From Pseudoroseomonas cervicalis (GTDB taxonomy: Bacteria; Pseudomonadota; Alphaproteobacteria; Acetobacterales; Acetobacteraceae), in contig NZ_JAUTAJ010000004.1 of assembly GCF_030818485.1 (NCBI RefSeq), positions 2,508,501 to 2,572,500 on the forward strand: 64,000 nucleotides of DNA, written 5' to 3'. Within the stretch, counting starts at the first letter, position 1; the number at the start of each line of letters is the position of its first letter. Of this stretch, positions 37,607 to 45,654 are shown one piece after another. A model generated the notes under the pieces. The model made no database searches and was not told the DNA's origin. It saw only the letters and a list, made by a program, of their open reading frames with translations. Position numbers and translations under genes: made by a program.

Positions 37607-38524
37607 TCAGGGCCGGCCGCCGCTGGCGGCCGGCAGCACCACGTCGCGCAGCAGGGACGCATTGATCGCAAAGGCCGCCATGGCGCCCTGCGCGGCGGCG
37701 ACCACCGCCATCTGCAGATGCGGGGCGGCGTCGCCCGCCACATACAGGCCGGGCACCTCGGTCGCGCCATCATGAGCGGCGCGGATCAGGCCACCGCGCG
37801 TCAGGCCGCAGCCCAGCCGCTGCGCCAGGTCGGAGCGCTGCCGCTGCGCGGCGGCCAGCACCAGCACGGAGCGCGGCAGCACCTCGCCATCCGCCAGGCG
37901 CAGCGCGAAGAGACGCCCGCCCTCGGACAGCAGCTCGACCACCCTCGCCTCGCGCAACCCGATGCCGAGCTGCGCCAGCCGGGCGCGGTGCCGCGCCTCC
38001 GGCCTCCGGCCCTGGCAGCACAGCACCAGGTCGCTGCTCCAGCCGCGCATCTCCAGCGCCATGCGATAGCCGGCCACCCCCTCGCCCAGCACCGCCATGG
38101 GCTGGTCGCGCCGCTCCCACCCGTCGCAATAAGGGCAGTGCCAGGCATCCAGCCCGTAGAGCTCCGGCAGCCCGGGGATCTCCGGCAGCTGGTCCGCCAT
38201 GCCGGTGGCCAGCAGCACGGCGCGCGCCGCCACCGGCGTGGCGCCTTCGGCCAGATGCAGGGTGAAGCCGGGCTCCACCGCCTCCACCCGCGCATCGCGC
38301 AGCTCGACCTCCGGATAGGCCGCCAGCTGCTCGCGCGCGATGCGGCGGAACTCGGCGGGCGGGATGCCGTCCCGCGTCAGGAAACCGTGCATCATGCGCG
38401 CCGGGTCGTTGCGGTGCTCGCCGGAATCCAGCAGCAGCACCCGCCGCCGGGCGCGGCCGAGCAGCAGCGCGGCGCTCAGCCCCGCCGGCCCGCCGCCCAC
38501 CACGGCGACATCATACGTGCTCAT
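37607..38524 (-). CDS. Thioredoxin reductase-like FAD/NAD(P) oxidoreductase with a CPYC motif
   Basis: The 305-residue protein has FAD (VAVVGGGPAGLSAALLLGRA) and NAD(P)-type motifs and a redox site HCPYCDGWE near residue 130, where thioredoxin reductases carry CAxC. It ends with GLYVAGDAAPHLQMAVVAAAQGA, the FAD-binding C-terminal signature. Likely reduces a disulfide protein or small thiol. Partner not shown; the next gene downstream in the same direction is another disulfide oxidoreductase. Confidence 0.85.
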   Translation of the reverse strand: MSTYDVAVVGGGPAGLSAALLLGRARRRVLLLDSGEHRNDPARMMHGFLTRDGIPPAEFRRIAREQLAAYPEVELRDARVEAVEPGFTLHLAEGATPVAARAVLLATGMADQLPEIPGLPELYGLDAWHCPYCDGWERRDQPMAVLGEGVAGYRMALEMRGWSSDLVLCCQGRRPEARHRARLAQLGIGLREARVVELLSEGGRLFALRLADGEVLPRSVLVLAAAQRQRSDLAQRLGCGLTRGGLIRAAHDGATEVPGLYVAGDAAPHLQMAVVAAAQGAMAAFAINASLLRDVVLPAASGGRP

Positions 38525-38534
38525 CCTAGCCCCC

Positions 38535-39875
38535 TCATCCCAACATCGAGGCGATGTTGGAGCCGCCCGTCGGATAGGCCGTCATCATGCGCGACAGCGC
38601 CTCCGCCCCCATGCCGGCGCGCATCGCCAGTGCGAAGAGGTTGATGCTGTCCGGCGCCTCCGGCCCCAGCAGATGCGCGCCCAGGATGGCGCCGCTGCCC
38701 GGCGCGATCAGCAGGCGGAAGGCGGCCGTGTCCTCCCCGGTGCGGCGCACCGACTGGTAGCCGGCCATGTCGCCCTCGCGAAGTTCGTAGTCGATGCCGC
38801 GCTCCTTCGCCTGCGCCTCGGTCAGGCCGACGGCGGCCAGCGGCGGCAGGGTGAAGGCGGCGCTCGGCACCACGCTGTAATCGGGCTTGGTGTGGCAGCC
38901 CTCCAGCAGGTTGCGCGCCACCACGGCGGCGTCATGGCTCGCCACCGGCGTCAGCGCCGGCCCCTGGGCGGCGGCGTCGCCGGCGGCGAAGACCCGTTCA
39001 TTGCCGCTGCTGCGCAGATAGGGGTCGAGCAGCAGCCGCCCCTTCTCCACCGGCACCCCCGCCGCCTCCAGCCCCAGGCCGGACAGCGCCGGGCGGCGGC
39101 CGAGCCCGTGCAGCACCATGGCGCCCGCGAAGCCGCGCCCATCCTCGCATTCGACGCGGAAGCCGCCGGCATTGGGCCGGATGGCGGCGGCCTTGCAGTT
39201 CAGCTCGACCCGGATGCCGAGCGCGCGGGTCTTCTCCACCAGCCGCGCCACCAGCGCCTGGTCGAACTGCGCCAGGGGCCTGTCGCCGCCTTCGAGGATG
39301 GTCACCTCCGCCCCCGCGCGCCGCGCCAGATGCGCGCATTCGAAGGAGATGTAGCCGCCGCCCAGCAGCACCAGGCTTTTCGGCATCTCCTCCAGCGCCA
39401 GGAAATCATCGCTGGTGGCGAGGTTCTCGCGCCCGGCGATCGGCAGTTCGGCGGGCTCCGCCCCCGTGGCGATCAGCGCGTGGCGGAAGCGGATTTCCTG
39501 CCCCTCCACATCGAGATGCTCGGGGCCGCGGAAGCGTGGCTGGCCATGCAGCGCGGTGATGCCGGCGCGCTCCAGGCTGTCGCGCCGGGCATCCGGCACC
39601 GGGTCGGTGAAGCTGCGCTTGAAGCGCTGCGCCGCCGCCCAGTCCAGCGTCACGGCGCCGCCACCGCCGACACCCTTCCCGGACAGGCGCTGCGCGCGTT
39701 CCGCCGCCTCGGCCAGGGTCCAGAACACCTTCTTCGGCTCGCAGCCGCGCAGCGCGCAGGTGCCGCCGAATTGCCGGGATTCCACCAGCGCCACGCGCCA
39801 GCCGACGGCGCGGCAGGTGGTCGCCACCTTGACCCCGGCGGTGCCGGAGCCGAGCACGATCAGATCGACATCCAT
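38535..39875 (-). CDS. Pyridine nucleotide-disulfide oxidoreductase (glutathione reductase-like)
   Basis: The 446-residue protein has the FAD motif IVLGSGTAGVKVATTCRA, an active-site disulfide CALRGC (Cys-x4-Cys, as in glutathione reductase) and NAD(P) motif VLLGGGYISFE, then FAD motif ERVFAAGDAA. The dimer-interface segment that normally carries the catalytic His (HPT...E) reads TAYPTGGSN, so Tyr replaces His and no Glu follows. It may use another acid-base residue or a different substrate. The start ATG at 39875 is the only one that yields a complete N-terminal strand. It is 10 bases upstream of the CPYC enzyme gene and likely co-transcribed. Confidence 0.85.
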   Translation of the reverse strand: MDVDLIVLGSGTAGVKVATTCRAVGWRVALVESRQFGGTCALRGCEPKKVFWTLAEAAERAQRLSGKGVGGGGAVTLDWAAAQRFKRSFTDPVPDARRDSLERAGITALHGQPRFRGPEHLDVEGQEIRFRHALIATGAEPAELPIAGRENLATSDDFLALEEMPKSLVLLGGGYISFECAHLARRAGAEVTILEGGDRPLAQFDQALVARLVEKTRALGIRVELNCKAAAIRPNAGGFRVECEDGRGFAGAMVLHGLGRRPALSGLGLEAAGVPVEKGRLLLDPYLRSSGNERVFAAGDAAAQGPALTPVASHDAAVVARNLLEGCHTKPDYSVVPSAAFTLPPLAAVGLTEAQAKERGIDYELREGDMAGYQSVRRTGEDTAAFRLLIAPGSGAILGAHLLGPEAPDSINLFALAMRAGMGAEALSRMMTAYPTGGSNIASMLG

Positions 39876-40011
39876 CAGGGTCTGCGCCTTCCGCCCGGCC
39901 GCGCCAGGAAACGAACGAAAAAGGGCGGCGCCGGTCTCCCGCGCCGCCCATCGGCCGCCCCCGGCAGGGCGCGGCCCTCGCCGCCGCCCCGCGCCGGGGC
40001 GGCCATCATCC

Positions 40012-40248
40012 TCAGAGGATCCGCAGACGGCCCAGGATGTAGCCAATGCCGGCGGCGATCGCGAGCGAGGTCATCGGCTGCTCGCGGACATTGTCGCAGA
40101 GCTGGCCCATGAAGTTCTCGGCCTGGCCCTGGATCTGGTTCACCTGGCCGCGCGCCTGCGTGTCGCGGTTGTTGGTGAAGGCGCCCACGGCCTCCTGGGC
40201 ACGGCCGACGGTCTCGCGGGCGGCACCGGTGAAGCGGTTCTCGTCCAT
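40012..40248 (-). CDS. CsbD/DUF883-like small stress protein
   Basis: The 78-residue protein starts with MDENRFTGAARETVGRAQEA, a CsbD-type beginning, has a helical middle (QARGQVNQIQGQAENFMGQ) and ends with a Gly-rich hydrophobic helix (MTSLAIAAGIGYILGRL) as in ElaB/YqjD/DUF883 proteins, which tether to the inner membrane. A strong ribosome-binding site (GGAAGGAGAG) precedes the ATG. CsbD and ElaB-type proteins respond to general stress; role here inferred. Confidence 0.8.
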   Translation of the reverse strand: MDENRFTGAARETVGRAQEAVGAFTNNRDTQARGQVNQIQGQAENFMGQLCDNVREQPMTSLAIAAGIGYILGRLRIL

Positions 40249-40367
40249 GCTGGCTCTCCTTCCTTTCGGCCTCGGCGAGGCCACTGCCCCAAGAACGCGG
40301 CGCCGCGCGAATGGATGCGCGGCCGCGCGCTTGCACGCGGCGGGCCGCCATGCTGGCTTGCGCCGCC

Positions 40368-41558
40368 ATGCGCGACGATCCGCCCGCCGACCTCCTCGCC
40401 CCCCCGCCCGAATGGCTGCGCCGCGGCGCCCCCGCCGCCGTGCTGGCGGCGCTGCCCGGGGCGCGCGCCGTGGGCGGCGTGGTGCGCGACGCGCTGGCGG
40501 GCCGGCCGGTGCATGATGTCGATGTCGCCGCCCCCTACCCGCCGCGGGAGATCGCCGACCGCCTGCTGGCGGCCGGGCTGAAGGTGTTCGAGACCGGGCT
40601 GCAGCACGGCACCGTCACCGCCGTGCTCGACCACGAGCCGGTGGAGGTGACCAGCCTGCGCCGCGACCTGGTGACCGATGGCCGCCATGCCGAGGTCGCC
40701 TGGACCAGCGATTGGCGCGAGGACGCGGCGCGGCGCGACTTCACCTTCAACGCCCTGTCGATGGATGCCGAGGGGCGCATCTGGGATTATTTCGGCGGCC
40801 GCGAGGATCTCGCCGCCGGGCGGGTGCGCTTCGTGGGCGACCCGGCGACGCGGCTGGCCGAGGATTATCTGCGCGTGCTGCGTTTTTTTCGGTTCCATGC
40901 CCGCTACGGGCAGGGCGCGCCGGAGGAGGAAGCTCTGGCGGCGCTGCGCGAGGCCGTGCCGGGCCTGCCGCGCCTCTCCGCCGAGCGGGTCTGGATGGAG
41001 CTGAAGCGCCTGCTGGAAGGCCCGCGCCCGGCCGAGGCGCTGGCGCTGATGCGGCAGACCGGCGTGCTGGGGGCGGTGCTGCCCGAGGCCGGGGACCTCG
41101 CCCCGCTGGCGCGGCTGGACGGCCCGGCCGAGCCGGTGCTGCGCCTCTCCCTGCTGCTGCCGCCGGGCACCGCGCCGGATGGGCTGACGCAGCGCCTGCG
41201 CTTCTCCGGCGAGGAGGCGAAGCGGCTGCGCGCCCTGCTGCTGACCCCGCCCCCGCCGCCGGATCTGCAGGGCGCCGATCTGCGCCGCCTGCTGGCCGAG
41301 CACCCGCCCGGGCTGGTCACCGATCTGGCGCTGGCGGCCGAGGCGCGGGATGGCCGCGACCGCGCCGGCCTGCGCGCCCGCATCGCCGCCACGCCCCGCC
41401 CGGTCTTTCCGCTGCAGGGGCGCGACGCGCTGGCCGCCGGCCTGAAGCCGGGCCCGGCGGTGGGCCAGGCCCTGGCGCGGGTGAAGGCCTGGTGGATGGC
41501 GACCGGCTGCACCGCCAGCGCCGAGGAATGCCGGGCGCGGCTGCGCGACGCGGCCTAG
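40368..41558 (+). CDS. cca: CCA tRNA nucleotidyltransferase
   Basis: The 396-residue class II enzyme adds CCA to tRNA 3' ends. It has GGVVRD (36-41), the metal-binding DVD (50-52), TSLRRDLVTDGRHAEV and RRDFTFNALSMD, then the neck-region LRVLRFFRFHARYG. The nearby tRNA-Leu and initiator tRNA lack encoded CCA, so the enzyme is needed for them. The start at 40368 gives a normal N terminus; 40350 is also in frame. The Nudix/DUF1285 genes that commonly adjoin cca in alphaproteobacteria are 13 kb away. Confidence 0.93.
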   Translation: MRDDPPADLLAPPPEWLRRGAPAAVLAALPGARAVGGVVRDALAGRPVHDVDVAAPYPPREIADRLLAAGLKVFETGLQHGTVTAVLDHEPVEVTSLRRDLVTDGRHAEVAWTSDWREDAARRDFTFNALSMDAEGRIWDYFGGREDLAAGRVRFVGDPATRLAEDYLRVLRFFRFHARYGQGAPEEEALAALREAVPGLPRLSAERVWMELKRLLEGPRPAEALALMRQTGVLGAVLPEAGDLAPLARLDGPAEPVLRLSLLLPPGTAPDGLTQRLRFSGEEAKRLRALLLTPPPPPDLQGADLRRLLAEHPPGLVTDLALAAEARDGRDRAGLRARIAATPRPVFPLQGRDALAAGLKPGPAVGQALARVKAWWMATGCTASAEECRARLRDAA

Positions 41559-42382
41559 CCCCCGGCGCAGGCGCGGCGCTGGGCGCGCAGGTTGCTGGCG
41601 TGGCAGCCGCGGTAGAATTCCGCTTCCGCGGGCGGCAGGCCAGCGGCCTCGGGCACCAGCTCGGCCAGTTCGGGCTCCCGCCCGCCCGCGCGCAGGCGGC
41701 GTTCCAGCGCGTCGAAATAGGCGATGTTGCCGTCCAGCAAAGCGGGCGAGGTCGTCTGACCATGCGCCGGCAGCACGCAGCCTGCCCCGAGCGCCCGCAG
41801 CCGCGCCAGCGACCCGCGCAGCGCCGCCAGGTCGGCGGGCGCGTCGCTCCACACCTCCGGGATCGGCCATTCGGCGGCGTCCATCGCCAGGCAGGTGGCG
41901 ATCTCGGGGATCCACACCGCCAGATGGTCCGGCGTGTGGCCGGGCGTGTGCAGCAGATGCAGCGTCAGATCACCGCCCTGCAAGGCGAGCTCGCCATCGA
42001 AGGTGATGTCGGGCGGGTGCAGCGCGATCCCGGCGAAACGCGCCTCCTCGGCCGCCTTGCGCGCCAGCAGCGCCAGCATGGCCGGGTCGTGGTAGCGCGG
42101 CAGCGCCGCCTTGTGCGCCAGGATCGGCGCCCGCCCCGCCACCGCCGCATTGCCCCAGACATGATCCCAATCCATGTGGCTGTTGACCACATGGAGCGGC
42201 CGGTCGCCGATGCGCGGCGCCAGGCGCGCCAGCGCTTCGGCGCAGAGGGCGGGGGTCGCCAGCGTGTCGACCAGCACCGCCATGCGCGCGGCCAGCACCA
42301 GCACCGCATCCACCTCCGCACCCGCGCGCAGGATGACCAGGCGGGGGTCGACGCCCGGCGGTGTCAGGATCTCCAGCGCCAC
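41555..42382 (-). CDS. Metallo-beta-lactamase-fold hydrolase with an atypical metal motif
   Basis: The 275-residue protein has the MBL fold motifs HMDWDH (in NSHMDWDHVWGN), HTPGHTPDHLAVW and PAHGQTTSP. The first motif is HxHxDH in most family members; here the second His is Asp, giving HxDxDH. This should change one metal ligand. The GTG start at 42382 is preferred because it gives the usual first strand and removes a low-complexity leader. The gene overlaps the end of cca by four bases in the opposite direction. Confidence 0.75.
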   Translation of the reverse strand: MALEILTPPGVDPRLVILRAGAEVDAVLVLAARMAVLVDTLATPALCAEALARLAPRIGDRPLHVVNSHMDWDHVWGNAAVAGRAPILAHKAALPRYHDPAMLALLARKAAEEARFAGIALHPPDITFDGELALQGGDLTLHLLHTPGHTPDHLAVWIPEIATCLAMDAAEWPIPEVWSDAPADLAALRGSLARLRALGAGCVLPAHGQTTSPALLDGNIAYFDALERRLRAGGREPELAELVPEAAGLPPAEAEFYRGCHASNLRAQRRACAGG

Positions 42383-42546
42383 CCTCGGCCTCCCCTCACG
42401 CGATGAGGCCCGAGGCTGCGGCGCCGGGCGCGGCGGCGCAAGCCCCGCCCGGCCGAGGCCGCGCTTGCCTTCGCCCCCTGCGCGGTTCACATCCGCCAGG
42501 GCCGATGGCCGCCTCTCGCGGCGGGCCGGCGGGCACAGGAGGCATC

Positions 42547-45500
42547 ATGCGGCTCTACGAAATCCCGGCGCATCTGCCCTTCCTCGGCACGCTGGCGGCC
42601 GGGGTGCTGCGCTGGGTGGGGCAGGACGACCCGCTGGCGCTGTCGCGCACCACCATCCTGCTGCCCACCCGCCGCGCCGCGCTGGCGCTGCGCGAAAGCT
42701 TCCTGCGCGAGGCCGGCGGCCGCACCCTGCTGCTGCCGCGCATGCATGCGCTGAGCGGCCTTTCCACCCAGGAGGCGGATGAGCTGTCGCTGCCGGCGCT
42801 GCTCGACCTGCCGCCGGCGGTGGAGCCCGCGGTGCGGCATTCGGTGCTGACCGCGCTGGTGATGCGCCTGCCGTCGCGCTTCGGCGGGCCGGACACGCCG
42901 GAACAGGCCTGGCGGCTGGCCACCGCGCTCGCCGAATGGCTGGACGAGACGGCGCTGGAAGGCTGCGACATGGCGCGGCTGGACACTCTGGTGCCGGAGG
43001 AATTCGCCACCCATTGGCAGGTGACGTTGACCTTCCTGCGCGGCGTGCTCTCCGCCTGGGAGGCGTGGCTGGCCGAGCAGGGGCTGATGGATATCGGCCC
43101 GCGCCGCGTCGCGGCGCTGCGCGCCCAGGCCGAGGCCTGGAAGCGCGAGCCGCCGCAGGACCCGGTGATCGCCGCCGGCATCGGCGCCGGCGGCACCATC
43201 CCCGCCGCCGCCGCGCTGCTGAAGGTGGTGGCGCAGATGCCGCAGGGCTGCGTCGTGCTGCATGGCGCGGGCGAGGTGAAGTCGGAGGCGCTCTGGGCCG
43301 CCATCGGCGAGAGTCCCACGCATCCGCTTTCCGGTCAGGTGCGGCTGCTCTCGGCGATGGATGCGACGCCCAAGGATCTGATGCCCTGGCCCGGCGGCGG
43401 CGAGGGCGATCCGGCGCTGCAGCGCCGCGCCGCGCTGATCGCCTGCGCGCTGCGCCCGGCCGCCGGCATCGAGGCCTGGCTGGAGCGCCGCCCGGAGCAT
43501 TGGCGGCCGGCGCTGGAAGGGCTGACCCTGCTGGACGCGCCGGATGTGCAGGCCGAGGCGGTGGCGATCGCGCTGCGGCTGCGCGAGGCGCTGGAAACGC
43601 CCGGCGCCCGCGCCGCGCTGATCACGCCGGACCGCGAGCTCGGCCGCCGCGTCGCCGCCGAGCTGCTGCGGCACGGGGTGGTGGCCGATGATTCGGCCGG
43701 CCAGCCGCTCGGCCAGACGCCGACGGGGGCGTATCTGCGGTTGCTGGCACGCGCGGTGGCGGAGGGCTTCGCGCCGGTGCCGCTGCTGGCGCTGCTGAAG
43801 CACCCGCTCTCCGCCGGCGGCATGACCCGCTCGGAATGGATGGAGGCGGTACGCCTGCTGGAGCGCCGCGCGCTGCGCGGGCCGCGCCCGGCGCCGGGGC
43901 TGGACGGGTTGCGCGCCCGCGTGGCCGAGGCGCTGCGGCGCGAGAAGGATGCTCCGCTGCTGGCCACGGTGGAGAAACTTCTTTCCGCCCTGGAAGCCGC
44001 CTTGCAGGGCTTCTCCGCCCTGCCCGACAGCCCGGCCCGGCCGCCGGCCGACCTGCTGGAGGCGCATCTGAACGCCGCCGAGGCGCTGGCGGCGGCGCGC
44101 GACCGGCCGGGCGGCCTGCGCCTCTATGCCGGGGAGGAGGGCGAGCCGCTGGCGGTGTTCCTCTCGACCTTGCCGCCGGCCCTGCGCGAATTGCCGCCGA
44201 TGAGTCCGGCTTCCTGGCCGGCGCTGTTCGATGTGTTGCTGGAGGGGCCGGCGGCGCCGGGGGTGCGCATCGGCCGCGGGCGGGAGCATGCACAGCATCC
44301 GCGCATCGCCATCCTCGGCCTGCTGGAGGCGCGGCTGCAGGATTTCGACCTCGCCGTGCTGGGTAGCCTGGAGGAGGGCGTCTGGCCGCAATCGACCGAT
44401 CCCGGCCCCTGGATGAGCCGGCCGATGCGCGGCGATTTCGGCCTGCCGGAGCCGGAGGCGCGGATCGGCCGGGTGGCGGCGGATTTCATGCTGGCGGCTT
44501 CCTGCGCGCCGCGTGTGGTGCTGGCGCGCGCCCGCAAGCGGGCCGGCGCGCCCACCGTGCCCAGCCGCTGGCTGACCCGGCTGGAGACTTTTCTCGGTGG
44601 CCAGGCGCCGGGGCTGGCGCTGCCGCGCGAGCGGGCGCTGGACTGGGCCTCGCGGCTCGACATGCCGGAGGTGGTGAAGCCCTGGCCCCGCCCCGCCCCC
44701 GCGCCCCCGCCCGAGGACCGGCCGCGCGAGATCAGCGTTACCGAGGTGGCGGACCTGATGGCCGACCCCTACGGCTTCTATGCCCGCCGCGTGCTGCGGC
44801 TGCTGCCGCTGGAGCCGCTGGATGCCGAGGTGGGGGCCTCCGACTATGGCCAGATCGTGCATCAGGTGATGGCCGATTGGACGCGCCGCATCGGCGATGC
44901 GCCGGGCGGCTGGCCGGGCAGTGAGGTGGCGGCGCGGTTCTTCGCCGAGGCGGCGGAGGCGGCCTTGGCGGAGGCGGCGGCGCGGCCGGGGCTGCTGGCC
45001 TTCTGGCGGCCGCGGCTGGCGCGCATCGGCGGTTTCGTGGTGGCGCAGGAGGAGGCGGCGCAGCAGGGACGGCGCATCCGCCGCCGCCATGCCGAGCTGC
45101 CGGGGCATCTGGAGATCGCCGGCAAGCGGGTGAAGCTGAAGGTGCGGGCCGACCGGCTGGACGAGCTGGCGGACGGCACGATCGCGCTGATCGACTACAA
45201 GACCGGCACGCCGCCCACGGGCAAGGAGATGACCGATGGCCGCGCGCCGCAGATGCCGCTGGAGGCCGCCATCGCTGAGGCGGGCGGCTTCCAGGGCATT
45301 GCGGGCGCGCCGGTCTCGGGGCTCGCCCATTGGCGGCTGACCGGTGGTGGCACGCCGGGCGAGGTGAAGCCGGTGAAAGGCGACCCTGGCACGCTGGGCG
45401 CGGACGCGCTGGAGCAGACGACCGCGCTGGTGCAGGGTTTTCTTCTCGGCCATCGGCGTTTCATCGCGCGGCCGCATCCGCGCCGCCGGCCGCAGCGCAG

Positions 45501-45555
45501 CGAGCATGACCATCTGGCGCGCTTCGCCGAATGGGGCACGGCCGAAGATGTGTGA
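42547..45555 (+). CDS. addB: Double-strand break repair protein AddB
   Basis: The 1002-residue protein is the alphaproteobacterial AddB subunit of the helicase-nuclease that resects DNA ends for RecA. It has an N-terminal inactivated helicase region (TILLPTRRAALALRESFL) and a C-terminal nuclease (YGQIVHQVMADW, IALIDYKTG). The start follows AGGAGG by six bases. It is followed, across hairpin repeat copy 3, by addA on the same strand; together they replace RecBCD. Confidence 0.92.
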   Translation: MRLYEIPAHLPFLGTLAAGVLRWVGQDDPLALSRTTILLPTRRAALALRESFLREAGGRTLLLPRMHALSGLSTQEADELSLPALLDLPPAVEPAVRHSVLTALVMRLPSRFGGPDTPEQAWRLATALAEWLDETALEGCDMARLDTLVPEEFATHWQVTLTFLRGVLSAWEAWLAEQGLMDIGPRRVAALRAQAEAWKREPPQDPVIAAGIGAGGTIPAAAALLKVVAQMPQGCVVLHGAGEVKSEALWAAIGESPTHPLSGQVRLLSAMDATPKDLMPWPGGGEGDPALQRRAALIACALRPAAGIEAWLERRPEHWRPALEGLTLLDAPDVQAEAVAIALRLREALETPGARAALITPDRELGRRVAAELLRHGVVADDSAGQPLGQTPTGAYLRLLARAVAEGFAPVPLLALLKHPLSAGGMTRSEWMEAVRLLERRALRGPRPAPGLDGLRARVAEALRREKDAPLLATVEKLLSALEAALQGFSALPDSPARPPADLLEAHLNAAEALAAARDRPGGLRLYAGEEGEPLAVFLSTLPPALRELPPMSPASWPALFDVLLEGPAAPGVRIGRGREHAQHPRIAILGLLEARLQDFDLAVLGSLEEGVWPQSTDPGPWMSRPMRGDFGLPEPEARIGRVAADFMLAASCAPRVVLARARKRAGAPTVPSRWLTRLETFLGGQAPGLALPRERALDWASRLDMPEVVKPWPRPAPAPPPEDRPREISVTEVADLMADPYGFYARRVLRLLPLEPLDAEVGASDYGQIVHQVMADWTRRIGDAPGGWPGSEVAARFFAEAAEAALAEAAARPGLLAFWRPRLARIGGFVVAQEEAAQQGRRIRRRHAELPGHLEIAGKRVKLKVRADRLDELADGTIALIDYKTGTPPTGKEMTDGRAPQMPLEAAIAEAGGFQGIAGAPVSGLAHWRLTGGGTPGEVKPVKGDPGTLGADALEQTTALVQGFLLGHRRFIARPHPRRRPQRSEHDHLARFAEWGTAEDV

Positions 45556-45592
45556 TGATTGCCGCCGGCGGACAGCGTCCGCCGGCTCGGGC

Positions 45593-45631
45593 AGAAAAAA
45601 GATGGGGGTCTGGGGGAATTCATTCCCCCAG
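45593..45631 (+). repeat. Dispersed hairpin repeat, copy 3
   Basis: A purine tract (GCAGAAAAAAGATGGGGG) leads into CTGGGGGAAT-TC-ATTCCCCCAG (45610-45631), identical in stem and loop to copy 1. It lies in the gap between addB and addA, so the hairpin would be in the addBA mRNA, 23 bases before the addA start. A role in attenuating or stabilising addA is possible. Confidence 0.85.
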
Positions 45632-45654
45632 CCTTGGACGATCGGAGCAGCGCG

